Origin: MGBC114844 sp910585855
Lineage (GTDB): Bacteria; Bacillota; Clostridia; Lachnospirales; Lachnospiraceae
NCBI GenBank assembly: GCA_965646165.1
Contig: CBFFYP010000085.1
Coordinates: 1 to 18,018 of the forward strand
Reading direction: 5' to 3'
Length of the DNA: 18,018 bases
Every line of letters begins with the position of its first letter. Within the stretch, counting starts at the first letter, position 1. Below the pieces are notes generated by a model, which saw only the letters and a list, made by a program, of their open reading frames with translations, had not been told where the DNA came from and did not search any database. Position numbers and translations under genes: made by a program. Shown here piece after piece: positions 1 to 5,957 of the stretch.

Positions 1-112
1 TGGTTTTGTTGTTCACAACTTTTCATTCTCATTTGAATTTTCAAGGTTGGTTTCTTTTACTGTTCAATTATCAATGTTCTGTTTATTACTGTACTTTGCT
101 AACAGCTTTTTC
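1..112 (-). other. Probable untranslated leader of an rRNA operon lying left of the window
   Basis: No reading frame is apparent here. On the minus strand the stretch lies directly downstream of two tandem strong promoters. It contains CCTTGAAAATT followed by an AC-rich tract, which resembles the leader before 16S rRNA genes in Clostridia. No rRNA sequence is inside the window, so the rRNA assignment is inference; a tRNA array or another stable RNA operon is the alternative. Confidence 0.45.
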
Positions 113-141
113 AGTTTATCACACCATTTTCTATTTGTCAA
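113..141 (-). promoter_or_regulatory. Sigma-A promoter P2 of the left-edge stable-RNA operon
   Basis: On the minus strand TTGACA (136-141) is separated by exactly 17 bp from TAAACT (113-118). The -35 box is perfect and sits in a context (ATAG-TTGACA-AAT) identical to that of the next promoter upstream, so the two look like a duplicated promoter pair. Tandem promoters with perfect -35 boxes are typical of rRNA operons. Confidence 0.75.
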
Positions 142-205
142 CTATTTTTTTTACTTTTTACCGCCTGATGTGACTTCTTTTTCTTTTTTATCAGCAACGA
201 ATTAA

Positions 206-234
206 ATACTAGCACAACTTGCAAGATTTGTCAA
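206..234 (-). promoter_or_regulatory. Sigma-A promoter P1 of the left-edge stable-RNA operon
   Basis: On the minus strand TTGACA (229-234) and TAGTAT (206-211) are 17 bp apart. The promoter lies 93 bp upstream of P2 and shares its -35 context. Together they form a tandem pair firing out of the left edge of the window. Confidence 0.78.
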
Positions 235-305
235 CTATTTTTTTCTATTATTTTTTCATTCAGCTTTTGGAGATAGAATACTGCCAGAAAAGATTGACTC
301 CCACC

Positions 306-333
306 GGACGCCAGAGGCAATTTGCTGTTGACT
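306..333 (-). repeat. Possible eroded 3' end of a family A repeat
   Basis: The string GGACGCCAG at 306-314 equals the minus-strand form of the family A 3' terminus (CTGGCGTCC). It is followed by GCAATTTGCTGTTG, loosely like the GCCTGCTGTT that follows in an intact minus-orientation copy. The rest of the arm cannot be aligned. This could be a remnant that once formed a head-to-head pair with A1, or chance. Confidence 0.25.
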
Positions 334-356
334 AGATAACGGTAGAAATTTTTATC
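328..356 (+). promoter_or_regulatory. Possible promoter of repeat copy A1
   Basis: TTGACT (328-333) lies 17 bp before TTTTAT (351-356) on the plus strand, about 90 bp ahead of the closing helix of A1. Copies A2 and A3 have a TTGACA/TTGTCA at a similar distance from their closing helix. The -10 box is weak. Confidence 0.35.
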
Positions 357-397
357 ACAGAACAAGTTTTCCTCAAAGTTTAGACACCATTTTTTTG

Positions 398-748
398 TTC
401 CGGGATCAAGAAACAGGCAGATTCGAAAACGGTGGGCAGCCTGCAGTGACTTTGGAAAAAAGTTAGAAGTTCTTGGACTTCTGCTCGAAAACCTAAGATT
501 TTTTTCACATCCTGCTTCCATGCAGGGTGTGAAAAAAAAGGGGTGTGTTTAGCCCGGTTGATAGGAAAGGAGCTATCTTACGACTGGTAATATCCTTCCT
601 TACACCAGTTACGTTTCGCCTGTAGTGAGGGCGAATTGCGCCCCGGTCTGTCTGGTTGGAGAAAGGAAAAGGCAGAAGTCTTAGAACTTCTTACTTTTTG
701 GAAACCGAAACAGCAGGCTGCCCACCGTTTTCGAATCTGGCGTCCTCC
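398..748 (+). repeat. Structured repeat family A, copy A1 (putative structured RNA)
   Basis: The copy starts at TTCCGGGATCAAGAAACAG and ends at CTGGCGTCCTCC. Its closing helix is perfect over 421-444 and 713-736 and extends with CAG/CTG; one outer pair is broken (G417 opposite G740). A second long helix joins about 456-484 to 672-699. A side hairpin at 506-531 has loop TTCCAT and is flanked by T and A runs that also pair. In the core, GGGGTG (540-545) pairs with CGCCCC (639-644), GCCC (552-555) pairs with GGGC (629-632), and the conserved strands TGTTTA (546-551) and GAATTG (633-638) face each other between them. Short reading frames across it follow the palindrome and are not credible proteins. 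Confidence 0.85.
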
Positions 749-763
749 ACAAGTTAAAACTTT

Positions 764-800
764 AAAAGCGGATCAAACTAAGATTCCGCTGTCCGCTTTT
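764..800 (-). terminator. Rho-independent terminator of the carD-like gene
   Basis: AAAAGCGGA (764-772) is complementary to TCCGCTTTT (792-800), with a 19-nt loop. On the minus strand the stem is followed by TTTTAAAGTTTT. The hairpin overlaps the last codons and stop of the carD-like gene. It faces the 3' end of repeat A1 and would separate the two transcripts. Confidence 0.5.
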
Positions 801-1302
801 CTATACATTCTACAATATAATGTTCTACTTTACTTTTTTCAATCGCAAGCACTACTGCCAATTCCCCATAAAGCTGTTCTTCTGCCAGCCGAAGATATTT
901 CATATCCACTGCAGTTACCTTTTTTCCATTTTCTAACCGCAGCTTTTTTCTTAAATAAAGCGTCTTAATAATCTTTACTACCTCTTCACAGTCACAAGTC
1001 TGCAAAGCTGCCTTATACGCCTGTTCCCTTTCTTTCTCATTTGGAATCCAAAGTTCTTCAATTTCTGGTATTTTTTCTATCAACATCTGCACTTCTGTTT
1101 TACTAAGCAAAGAACGCATTAAAACTTTTTGATTATCCACTGGAATGTACAGTCGGCTTCCGCAAGTATAAACCTGTGATAAAATATAATAAAGCCGTTC
1201 TTCCCCTATTCCAGAAAGATCCATTGCCGTAATTTTATCAATTCGGCACACTCCATGGCTTCCGCATAAAACATAACTTCCTTCTTCAAATACACTTGCC
1301 AT
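778..1302 (-). CDS. CarD/CdnL-type RNA polymerase-binding transcriptional regulator
   Basis: This 174-residue protein resembles the CarD_CdnL_TRCF family, which binds the RNA polymerase beta subunit and stabilises open promoter complexes, often at stable-RNA promoters. The N-terminal part (about residues 1-60) is the beta-rich RNAP-interacting domain, with FEEGSYVLCGSHGVCRI followed by LYYIL and LYIPVDN. The remainder is helical and charged, as in the CarD DNA-binding domain. The start at 1302 is preferred over an in-frame ATG 14 codons upstream because an AGGTAGGG ribosome binding site lies just ahead and the family begins with F.(E/V)G. It is a single-gene unit with its own promoter and terminator. 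Whether it acts on the strong promoters at the left edge is speculation. Confidence 0.85.
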   Translation of the reverse strand: MASVFEEGSYVLCGSHGVCRIDKITAMDLSGIGEERLYYILSQVYTCGSRLYIPVDNQKVLMRSLLSKTEVQMLIEKIPEIEELWIPNEKEREQAYKAALQTCDCEEVVKIIKTLYLRKKLRLENGKKVTAVDMKYLRLAEEQLYGELAVVLAIEKSKVEHYIVECIEKRTAES

Positions 1303-1339
1303 AGCGAACCCTACCTTTCCTTTATAATAACTCCATTTT

Positions 1340-1368
1340 ATCATACAAATTCTCTTTATAAAAGTAAA
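1340..1368 (-). promoter_or_regulatory. Sigma-A promoter of the carD-like gene
   Basis: On the minus strand TTTACT (1363-1368) and TATGAT (1340-1345) are 17 bp apart, about 40 bp upstream of the chosen start codon. The position fits a short leader and further supports the start at 1302, because an ATG at 1344 would lie inside the -10 box. Confidence 0.65.
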
Positions 1369-1446
1369 TATCTGTAAAATTTTAAATTTTGTTAAAATTG
1401 TGGAAAGAGTTCTTCACTACTTTTATGCAAAATTGCAAAATCTTAT

Positions 1447-1644
1447 CTACCACTCTTCTGGAATAATCACAGCAGCAATCAAATAAGCAACAATCGCTGT
1501 TCCTGCACTTGCAATTCCTCCAATTACTGCCAAAAGCCGCACAATCGTTGGATCTAAACTAAAATAATCTGCTACTCCTGCACAAACTCCGCACACCATA
1601 CGATTACTTTTTGAACGCAATAATTTTTTATAGTCGTCACTCAT
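1447..1644 (-). CDS. PspC-domain small membrane protein
   Basis: The 65-residue protein is almost entirely a PspC domain. A short basic start (YKKLLRSKSNRM) leads into VCGVCAGVADYFSLDPTIVR and a single membrane segment at about residues 36-61, ending IIPEEW. PspC proteins take part in envelope-stress responses; in Firmicutes, stand-alone short versions often accompany DUF4097 and DUF1700 proteins, as here. A GTGAGG ribosome binding site precedes the ATG. It lies 23 bp behind the DUF4097 gene and is the last gene of the padR operon. Exact role unknown. Confidence 0.85.
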   Translation of the reverse strand: MSDDYKKLLRSKSNRMVCGVCAGVADYFSLDPTIVRLLAVIGGIASAGTAIVAYLIAAVIIPEEW

Positions 1645-1667
1645 ATTTTTTTCCTCACTTTCCTAAA

Positions 1668-2633
1668 TCAGTATTCTTCATTAAAATAAAGAGATACACT
1701 TCCAAGCCCACACTCAATATGAAAATTACTATAGGCATCATTATCAATCTTCCGATGCTTGTTGCGAAATTCATTATAATTATAATTACCAATATTTAAA
1801 TTTCCAGCAAAAGATACATCATAATTATGATCAGCTTCTTTTCCTTCTAAATACATAGTCAATTCTCCTATTCCGCAATCTACATCCAAATCTCCTGTAA
1901 TTTCAGCATCCATAATATAGGTTCTTCCTACTCCAATATCAATATCCGCATCCTCGGCTGAAATTTTGTCTAACTCCAATGCACCAGCACCAACTTCCAA
2001 ATCTAAATCACTTGTGTATATAGATGTGCCCTGCATATAGCCAGCCCCTATTTCAATATCAACTTCATCTGCCTGTAATTTATCTGTATAGATATATCCA
2101 TTTCCAACAGAAATATCAATTCTTTGTCCTACCCAACTTTCTGGAATATAAATATTACCAGACCAGTCCTCATTCAGAAAAATCTCAAGTGAAATCCCAT
2201 TTATTTCATAAAGAAAATCTCCTTGTGTTATCTGAAAGTAATTATCACTTGAAGGACATATAATAATTTCCCCACCTACTGTTTCTCCATTTATAATTAA
2301 TTCCTCAATTTCATCTTTTTTTGCAATTTCTATTACTTCATTTTCCAACCAAATTTCATCTTGAAGAGCTTCTGCATAAGTATATTCTGCTTCTTTCTCC
2401 CATCCCCAATCACTTAGCACAGTAGTATCTATCTCTTCCGTCACTGCCCAATTAGCCGAATGATGTCTATGAGGATAAAAAAAACGTGTCCCCCCTATAC
2501 TTAACTCCCCATTTTCTGCCATTACTCTTACTTGATCGATTCCTCCGTTTGCTGCACCAATACCCAATAAAATTCCCCCAGCAAGCAACATTCCTGCAGA
2601 TAAAATCAAGCCTATTTTTCCTAAAAAAGCCAT
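1668..2633 (-). CDS. DUF4097-type membrane-anchored beta-repeat protein
   Basis: The 321-residue protein starts with a hydrophobic segment (about residues 5-28, LILSAGMLLAGGILLGIGAA) that works as a signal or anchor. The C-terminal half (about 165-318) is a series of short beta-strand repeats with the signature (V/I)xIxIGAG or DLEVGAG, DIDIGVG, DVDCGIGELT and IECGLGSVSLYF, typical of the DUF4097/DUF4098 adhesin-like beta-helix. The domain is expected outside the membrane. The ATG is 3 bp after the upstream stop, so translation is probably coupled; AAAGGAG lies about 12 bp ahead. Members of this group usually sit with PadR and DUF1700 genes. Biochemical function is not known. Confidence 0.85.
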   Translation of the reverse strand: MAFLGKIGLILSAGMLLAGGILLGIGAANGGIDQVRVMAENGELSIGGTRFFYPHRHHSANWAVTEEIDTTVLSDWGWEKEAEYTYAEALQDEIWLENEVIEIAKKDEIEELIINGETVGGEIIICPSSDNYFQITQGDFLYEINGISLEIFLNEDWSGNIYIPESWVGQRIDISVGNGYIYTDKLQADEVDIEIGAGYMQGTSIYTSDLDLEVGAGALELDKISAEDADIDIGVGRTYIMDAEITGDLDVDCGIGELTMYLEGKEADHNYDVSFAGNLNIGNYNYNEFRNKHRKIDNDAYSNFHIECGLGSVSLYFNEEY

Positions 2634-2636
2634 CCT

Positions 2637-3377
2637 CTATACACTCCTTTCCTTTCTTCTGTGAAAGACTTTTCTGCAAATTTCAACCGTTTTTCTTATC
2701 ACTTTCGGCAATATTTTAACTGCTACCTGTATTCCTGCCATCACACCCAGCAGTCCAAAAGACAAACTAACTAAACCGCTGCCAATCAAAACAAATCCGG
2801 CAAATGGCACTGTCAAAAGTTTTACAACTCCCACTCCGCAAAGTGCCGCTCCTACAACCAGCAGTGCTGCTCCTACCGCAACGGATGTAAAAATTCCTGC
2901 CCCTACCACAATCACTCCACAGAATAAAATCGATACTACTGCTGCTAACACAGAAAAAACAACTGGTCCTCCTATCATTCCTGCTGCAAGAATCAAAATA
3001 ATTGCAGCAATTCCCATTTGCCCCCGTTTCCCCTCTCTGCCCTGTTTATACTTTCTCTTTTCCTCCTGATAGGTCTGATTTTTTGACTTAACTAATCCTG
3101 CAAAACTATCCAGCGGATTCTTTGGTTCTTCAAATTCCTGAAACCCTTTCTCTGTAAATTCGGATTCTTCTTCAAATTTACCGGATAATCCATTTTTTAC
3201 CGTTTGCGCCACCCTTTGAGGTGTCCCAAATGTTTCCGGCACTTCCATATCTTCTAAAATACCAGCTTCCTCCAGATAGTCCTCATAATATTGTATCGCC
3301 TCTTCCTTTTCTTCCTGTTCCACTTCCCGCAGACACTCTCGTAACTGCACCATAAATTCCGTCCTTTTCATAGTCAA
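2637..3377 (-). CDS. DUF1700 family membrane protein (HAAS-type signalling domain)
   Basis: The 246-residue protein opens with a helical cytosolic region (about 1-60): TEFMVQLRECL, then EEAIQYYEDYLEEAG, the hallmark of DUF1700. A charged linker (60-120) leads to a very hydrophobic, glycine-rich region (about 121-222) that would hold three to four membrane helices, followed by a basic tail. The family is thought to relay signals to, or modulate, the neighbouring PadR regulator and DUF4097 protein. The start codon overlaps the padR stop by four bases (ATGA), so the two genes are translationally coupled. The family call is firm; the mechanism is inferred from conserved context. Confidence 0.85.
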   Translation of the reverse strand: MTMKRTEFMVQLRECLREVEQEEKEEAIQYYEDYLEEAGILEDMEVPETFGTPQRVAQTVKNGLSGKFEEESEFTEKGFQEFEEPKNPLDSFAGLVKSKNQTYQEEKRKYKQGREGKRGQMGIAAIILILAAGMIGGPVVFSVLAAVVSILFCGVIVVGAGIFTSVAVGAALLVVGAALCGVGVVKLLTVPFAGFVLIGSGLVSLSFGLLGVMAGIQVAVKILPKVIRKTVEICRKVFHRRKERSV

Positions 3378-3691
3378 TACTCTCCCTTAAATATAGCGGT
3401 TATTTTGTCGGAATATGTCCTCCACTCACCTTCATAAAGAATTAATTGTGCTTTTCCCTGTTCCGTAATTCGATAATATCTCCGATTCCTGCCAGAACAC
3501 TCCCTATCATAGCTTTCCAGACATGCATCTTTTAAGAGCCTTCTTAAAACGGGATACAAGGTAGACTCTGACAACTCAATCACCTGCCTAACCTCTTGTG
3601 TAATCCTGTATCCATAAGTTCCTTCTGCATTTCTGGCAACAACTGCAAGAACGACGGCATCCAGCAGAGCAGAGCCTGTATTAAATACCAT
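3374..3691 (-). CDS. PadR-family transcriptional regulator
   Basis: The 105-residue protein is a short PadR (PadR-s1 like) winged-helix repressor. GTYGYRITQEV and the recognition region STLYPVLRRLLKDACLESY are canonical, followed by the wing (SGRNRRYYRITEQG) and a short C-terminal dimerisation helix. An AGGAGG ribosome binding site lies 6 bp before the ATG. It is the first gene of the four-gene operon padR > DUF1700 > DUF4097 > pspC. PadR proteins commonly repress their own operon, and two strong palindromes sit around the promoter. The inducer is unknown. Confidence 0.92.
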   Translation of the reverse strand: MVFNTGSALLDAVVLAVVARNAEGTYGYRITQEVRQVIELSESTLYPVLRRLLKDACLESYDRECSGRNRRYYRITEQGKAQLILYEGEWRTYSDKITAIFKGEY

Positions 3692-3771
3692 TGCTGCCTC
3701 CTGTTATACTTATTTTACAGTATGCCTTACATTTTCTTACTTTACACAGCAAACTGCATTGATTTAAAATA

Positions 3772-3792
3772 ATATTATATATCATATAATAT
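3772..3792. promoter_or_regulatory. Palindromic operator candidate O1 of the padR operon
   Basis: Perfect 9-bp inverted repeat, ATATTATAT-N3-ATATAATAT, centred at 3782, just downstream of the predicted transcription start. It lies 32 bp (about three helical turns) from the centre of O2, so PadR dimers at both sites would sit on the same DNA face. Confidence 0.55.
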
Positions 3793-3803
3793 TGATGTTT
3801 TTT

Positions 3804-3824
3804 ATATTATATACTGTATAATAT
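3804..3824. promoter_or_regulatory. Palindromic operator candidate O2 overlapping the padR promoter
   Basis: Perfect 8-bp inverted repeat, ATATTATA-N5-TATAATAT, centred at 3814. It covers the -10 box and most of the spacer of the padR promoter, where a bound repressor would block RNA polymerase. The arm sequence is nearly the same as in O1. Confidence 0.6.
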
Positions 3825-3834
3825 TATTTGTCAA
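3806..3834 (-). promoter_or_regulatory. Sigma-A promoter of the padR operon
   Basis: On the minus strand a perfect TTGACA (3829-3834) and a perfect TATAAT (3806-3811) are 17 bp apart. The leader to the padR ATG is about 110 nt. A promoter this close to consensus fits an operon held off by a repressor. Confidence 0.8.
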
Positions 3835-3910
3835 TAGAAAACTCCTAAAATTTTGAAAATTTATCTCAGCATTTCTTCTATACAAAAAAACAGAGGATTT
3901 TCTTGGAAAG

Positions 3911-3988
3911 AACTCCAAAATCGGAAGGAAATGCTAAGCGCAAGCGAGCCCGGAATAGACCTTCCTTCCGCTTTCGGCGTCCCCCTCC
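3911..3988 (+). repeat. Repeat family B, copy B3, with internal deletion
   Basis: The segment AAATGCTAAGCGCAAGCG then AGCCCGGA and GACCTTCC matches the 3' half of B1, and the copy ends with GGCGTCCCCC. The 5' arm (CCAAAATCGGAAGG) is present, but the middle hairpin found in B1 is missing. The junction GGAAGGAA/ATGC fits loss of the middle by recombination between two AGGAA sequences that in B1 lie at 13598-13602 and 13672-13676. Confidence 0.6.
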
Positions 3989-4062
3989 TCAAAAACTATA
4001 AATCTAAAAAATGATAATCTGATATAGAATAATAAGAATTTACGAACATTGAACTAAGATTT

Positions 4063-5916
4063 TTAATGATCCACTTCTTCTATTGTTGTTTTTGTTTCCC
4101 CCAAAAACCGGGATACTGCCACAGGCTTATGATACCGCTCCTTTGTTGCATAAATATGAAGCCGTTCTTTTGCCCGTGTCATCCCTACATAAAACATCCG
4201 CCGCTCTTCCTCTATATCCTCTTCCAATACCGCTTTATGATGAGGAATCACACCTTCTACTGCATCAATAATAAATACGATTTTATACTCTAACCCTTTC
4301 GAACCATGCAGTGTTGCCATTTCAATCCTGTCACTTTCCTGTGCAGATTTGGCTTCTTGAACTTGCCTTTCCAACTCTTTCTTATATGCTTCCATATGCG
4401 CAAACCACTCTTCATACGTAAAATAGCCTTCCGCACTTTCTTGTATTTCGTCGATAAGATGATAAAATTCCTGCGCATTAATATGACGATATTCTGTATA
4501 TTCCTTAATATATTCATCATAACCAATTCCTTTTCGAATATAAGTAATTGCCGCATAAGGGGACAAATCTCTTAAAAAAGAAATATCTTCTTCCAATTTT
4601 TGGATTCGTTCCAACATCCAACGCTTTTCCTGATAAAATGTTTCTAATCGATCAAACGAAAAAACCGGATCATCCAAACAATCCCGACTGATATATCGGT
4701 TCGGGCGATTAATAATCTGCAAAAAATCTCCTCTCTCCCGACTTCCCATTCCAATCCGTATATAAGTCAAAATGTCCTTTGCAATCCAATGCTCAAAAAT
4801 ATTTGGGATTACTTCTTTCATATAGAATGGAATCTGATATTCCATAAACTGTTCTGCCAAAAATCTTGCATTGGTATTTGTTCGAAATAAAACTGCCATA
4901 TCAGAATAAAAATATCCCTTTTCTAAATAATCTTTTATCTGCTGTAAAATAGCTTTGCTCTCTTCAAAGGGAGTGGGATAGCACTTTATTTCAATTTTTT
5001 CTCCTATTGGATGAGATGCCTGTATTTTTTTCGGAAACCGTTTTGTATTAGAAGCAATTACTTGACTTGCCATTTCTACAATATTCTTTGCTGAACGATA
5101 GTTCCAGTCTAATAAAATTTCTTTTGTTTTCGGATAATCTTTCGAAAAATTCAGCATAATCTCCGGCTTTGAACCACGAAACCGATAGATCGACTGATCA
5201 TCATCCCCTACAATAAATAAATTATTCTCTGGTTTTGCCAACAGACAAATGGTATCATATTGTACCTGATTGATATCCTGAAATTCATCTATTAAAATAA
5301 ACCGATATTTTTTTTGCCATCCTTCTAAAATATCTGCTCTTTCCGCTAAAAGTTCATAAGTCCAAACCAGCATATCATCAAAATCTAACTTTCGGCTGCG
5401 CTTTTGTTTTTTCTGATACCCTGTATAAATATGCCGAAATGTTTCATCCGAACAAGTTTTTGCATGGTAATTTTCTAATGGTATCCGCTCTCCTTTTACC
5501 TGACTGATTTCACCAATTACTGACTGAACAAACTCTCCTTCCTCTTCTATCTCTAGTTTTTCCTGTTCTACAAGTTCCCGAATCCACTGTGTCTTCTGAC
5601 TTTCTGAAAGAATATCCGCAGCCGACAATCCATAGGCATACTTTAAAATTTTAAAATAAACCGCATGAAACGTTCCAAACGAAACCGGAGGCTGCTCTGT
5701 CTTCATCAGCCGAAAAAAACGCTCCTGCATCTCTTTTGCCGCTGCTTTTGTAAAAGTAATTACTAAAATTTCAGAAGGATTGACGCCGTATTCTTTAATT
5801 AATGTCTTGATTCTCTGCGTAATTACTGTTGTTTTGCCAGAACCCGGACCTGCTAAAACCATACAGGCACCCTCAAAATGATGGATTGCCTGTATCTGTG
5901 CCTGATTAAAACTCAT
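4063..5916 (-). CDS. UvrD/PcrA-type ATP-dependent 3'-5' DNA helicase (compact)
   Basis: Superfamily 1A helicase with all motifs: Walker A GPGSGKT (23-29), TFTKAAAKEM (55-63), GTFHAV (81-86), Walker B/motif II DEFQD (210-214), motif III GDDDQSIYRFRG (237-248), motif IV DWNYRS (270-275), motif V TLHGSKGLEY (535-544) and motif VI ERRMFYVGMTRAKERL (571-586). It should unwind or translocate on single-stranded DNA in repair or in removing proteins from DNA. At 617 residues it is about 100 shorter than PcrA/UvrD; the 2B region is reduced and the C-terminal RNAP-interacting extension of PcrA is missing. It is therefore probably a second UvrD-like helicase rather than the essential PcrA. It starts 41 bp after gltX and is probably cotranscribed with it. 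Confidence 0.88.
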   Translation of the reverse strand: MSFNQAQIQAIHHFEGACMVLAGPGSGKTTVITQRIKTLIKEYGVNPSEILVITFTKAAAKEMQERFFRLMKTEQPPVSFGTFHAVYFKILKYAYGLSAADILSESQKTQWIRELVEQEKLEIEEEGEFVQSVIGEISQVKGERIPLENYHAKTCSDETFRHIYTGYQKKQKRSRKLDFDDMLVWTYELLAERADILEGWQKKYRFILIDEFQDINQVQYDTICLLAKPENNLFIVGDDDQSIYRFRGSKPEIMLNFSKDYPKTKEILLDWNYRSAKNIVEMASQVIASNTKRFPKKIQASHPIGEKIEIKCYPTPFEESKAILQQIKDYLEKGYFYSDMAVLFRTNTNARFLAEQFMEYQIPFYMKEVIPNIFEHWIAKDILTYIRIGMGSRERGDFLQIINRPNRYISRDCLDDPVFSFDRLETFYQEKRWMLERIQKLEEDISFLRDLSPYAAITYIRKGIGYDEYIKEYTEYRHINAQEFYHLIDEIQESAEGYFTYEEWFAHMEAYKKELERQVQEAKSAQESDRIEMATLHGSKGLEYKIVFIIDAVEGVIPHHKAVLEEDIEEERRMFYVGMTRAKERLHIYATKERYHKPVAVSRFLGETKTTIEEVDH

Positions 5917-5957
5917 TTTTTTCCTTTCTTATATTTTGCCGTATATTTGCTTTTTAT

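Noticed and set aside
231..521. Open reading frames across the family A copies (231-521 minus, 636-968 plus, 7613-7885 plus, 7710-7904 minus, 8614-9030 minus, 17641-17832 minus)
   Set aside because: Their similar peptides come from the repeated palindrome itself. They lack ribosome binding sites, run on both strands of the same structure, and differ at the ends between copies.
506..540. Side hairpin of family A as a Rho-independent terminator
   Set aside because: The T run precedes and the A run follows the stem on the sense strand, and the same holds on the other strand. The runs pair with each other and do not form a terminal U tract.
398..748. Family A as a CRISPR array, group II intron, or HEARO/omega-RNA
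   Set aside because: There are no regularly spaced short repeats and no intron domain V or reverse transcriptase. I see no sequence match to omega-RNA that I can support and no IscB/TnpB gene in the window. The omega-RNA idea stays open, but unsupported.
1302..1344. Longer N terminus for the carD-like gene starting at 1344
   Set aside because: That ATG lies within the predicted -10 box and has no ribosome binding site, while 1302 has AGGTAGGG and matches the family start.
4066..4575. Reading frames opposite or out of frame with the helicase gene
   Set aside because: They lie inside a gene with all helicase motifs intact, and their translations are low-complexity and rich in Phe, Leu and His, typical of antisense shadows.
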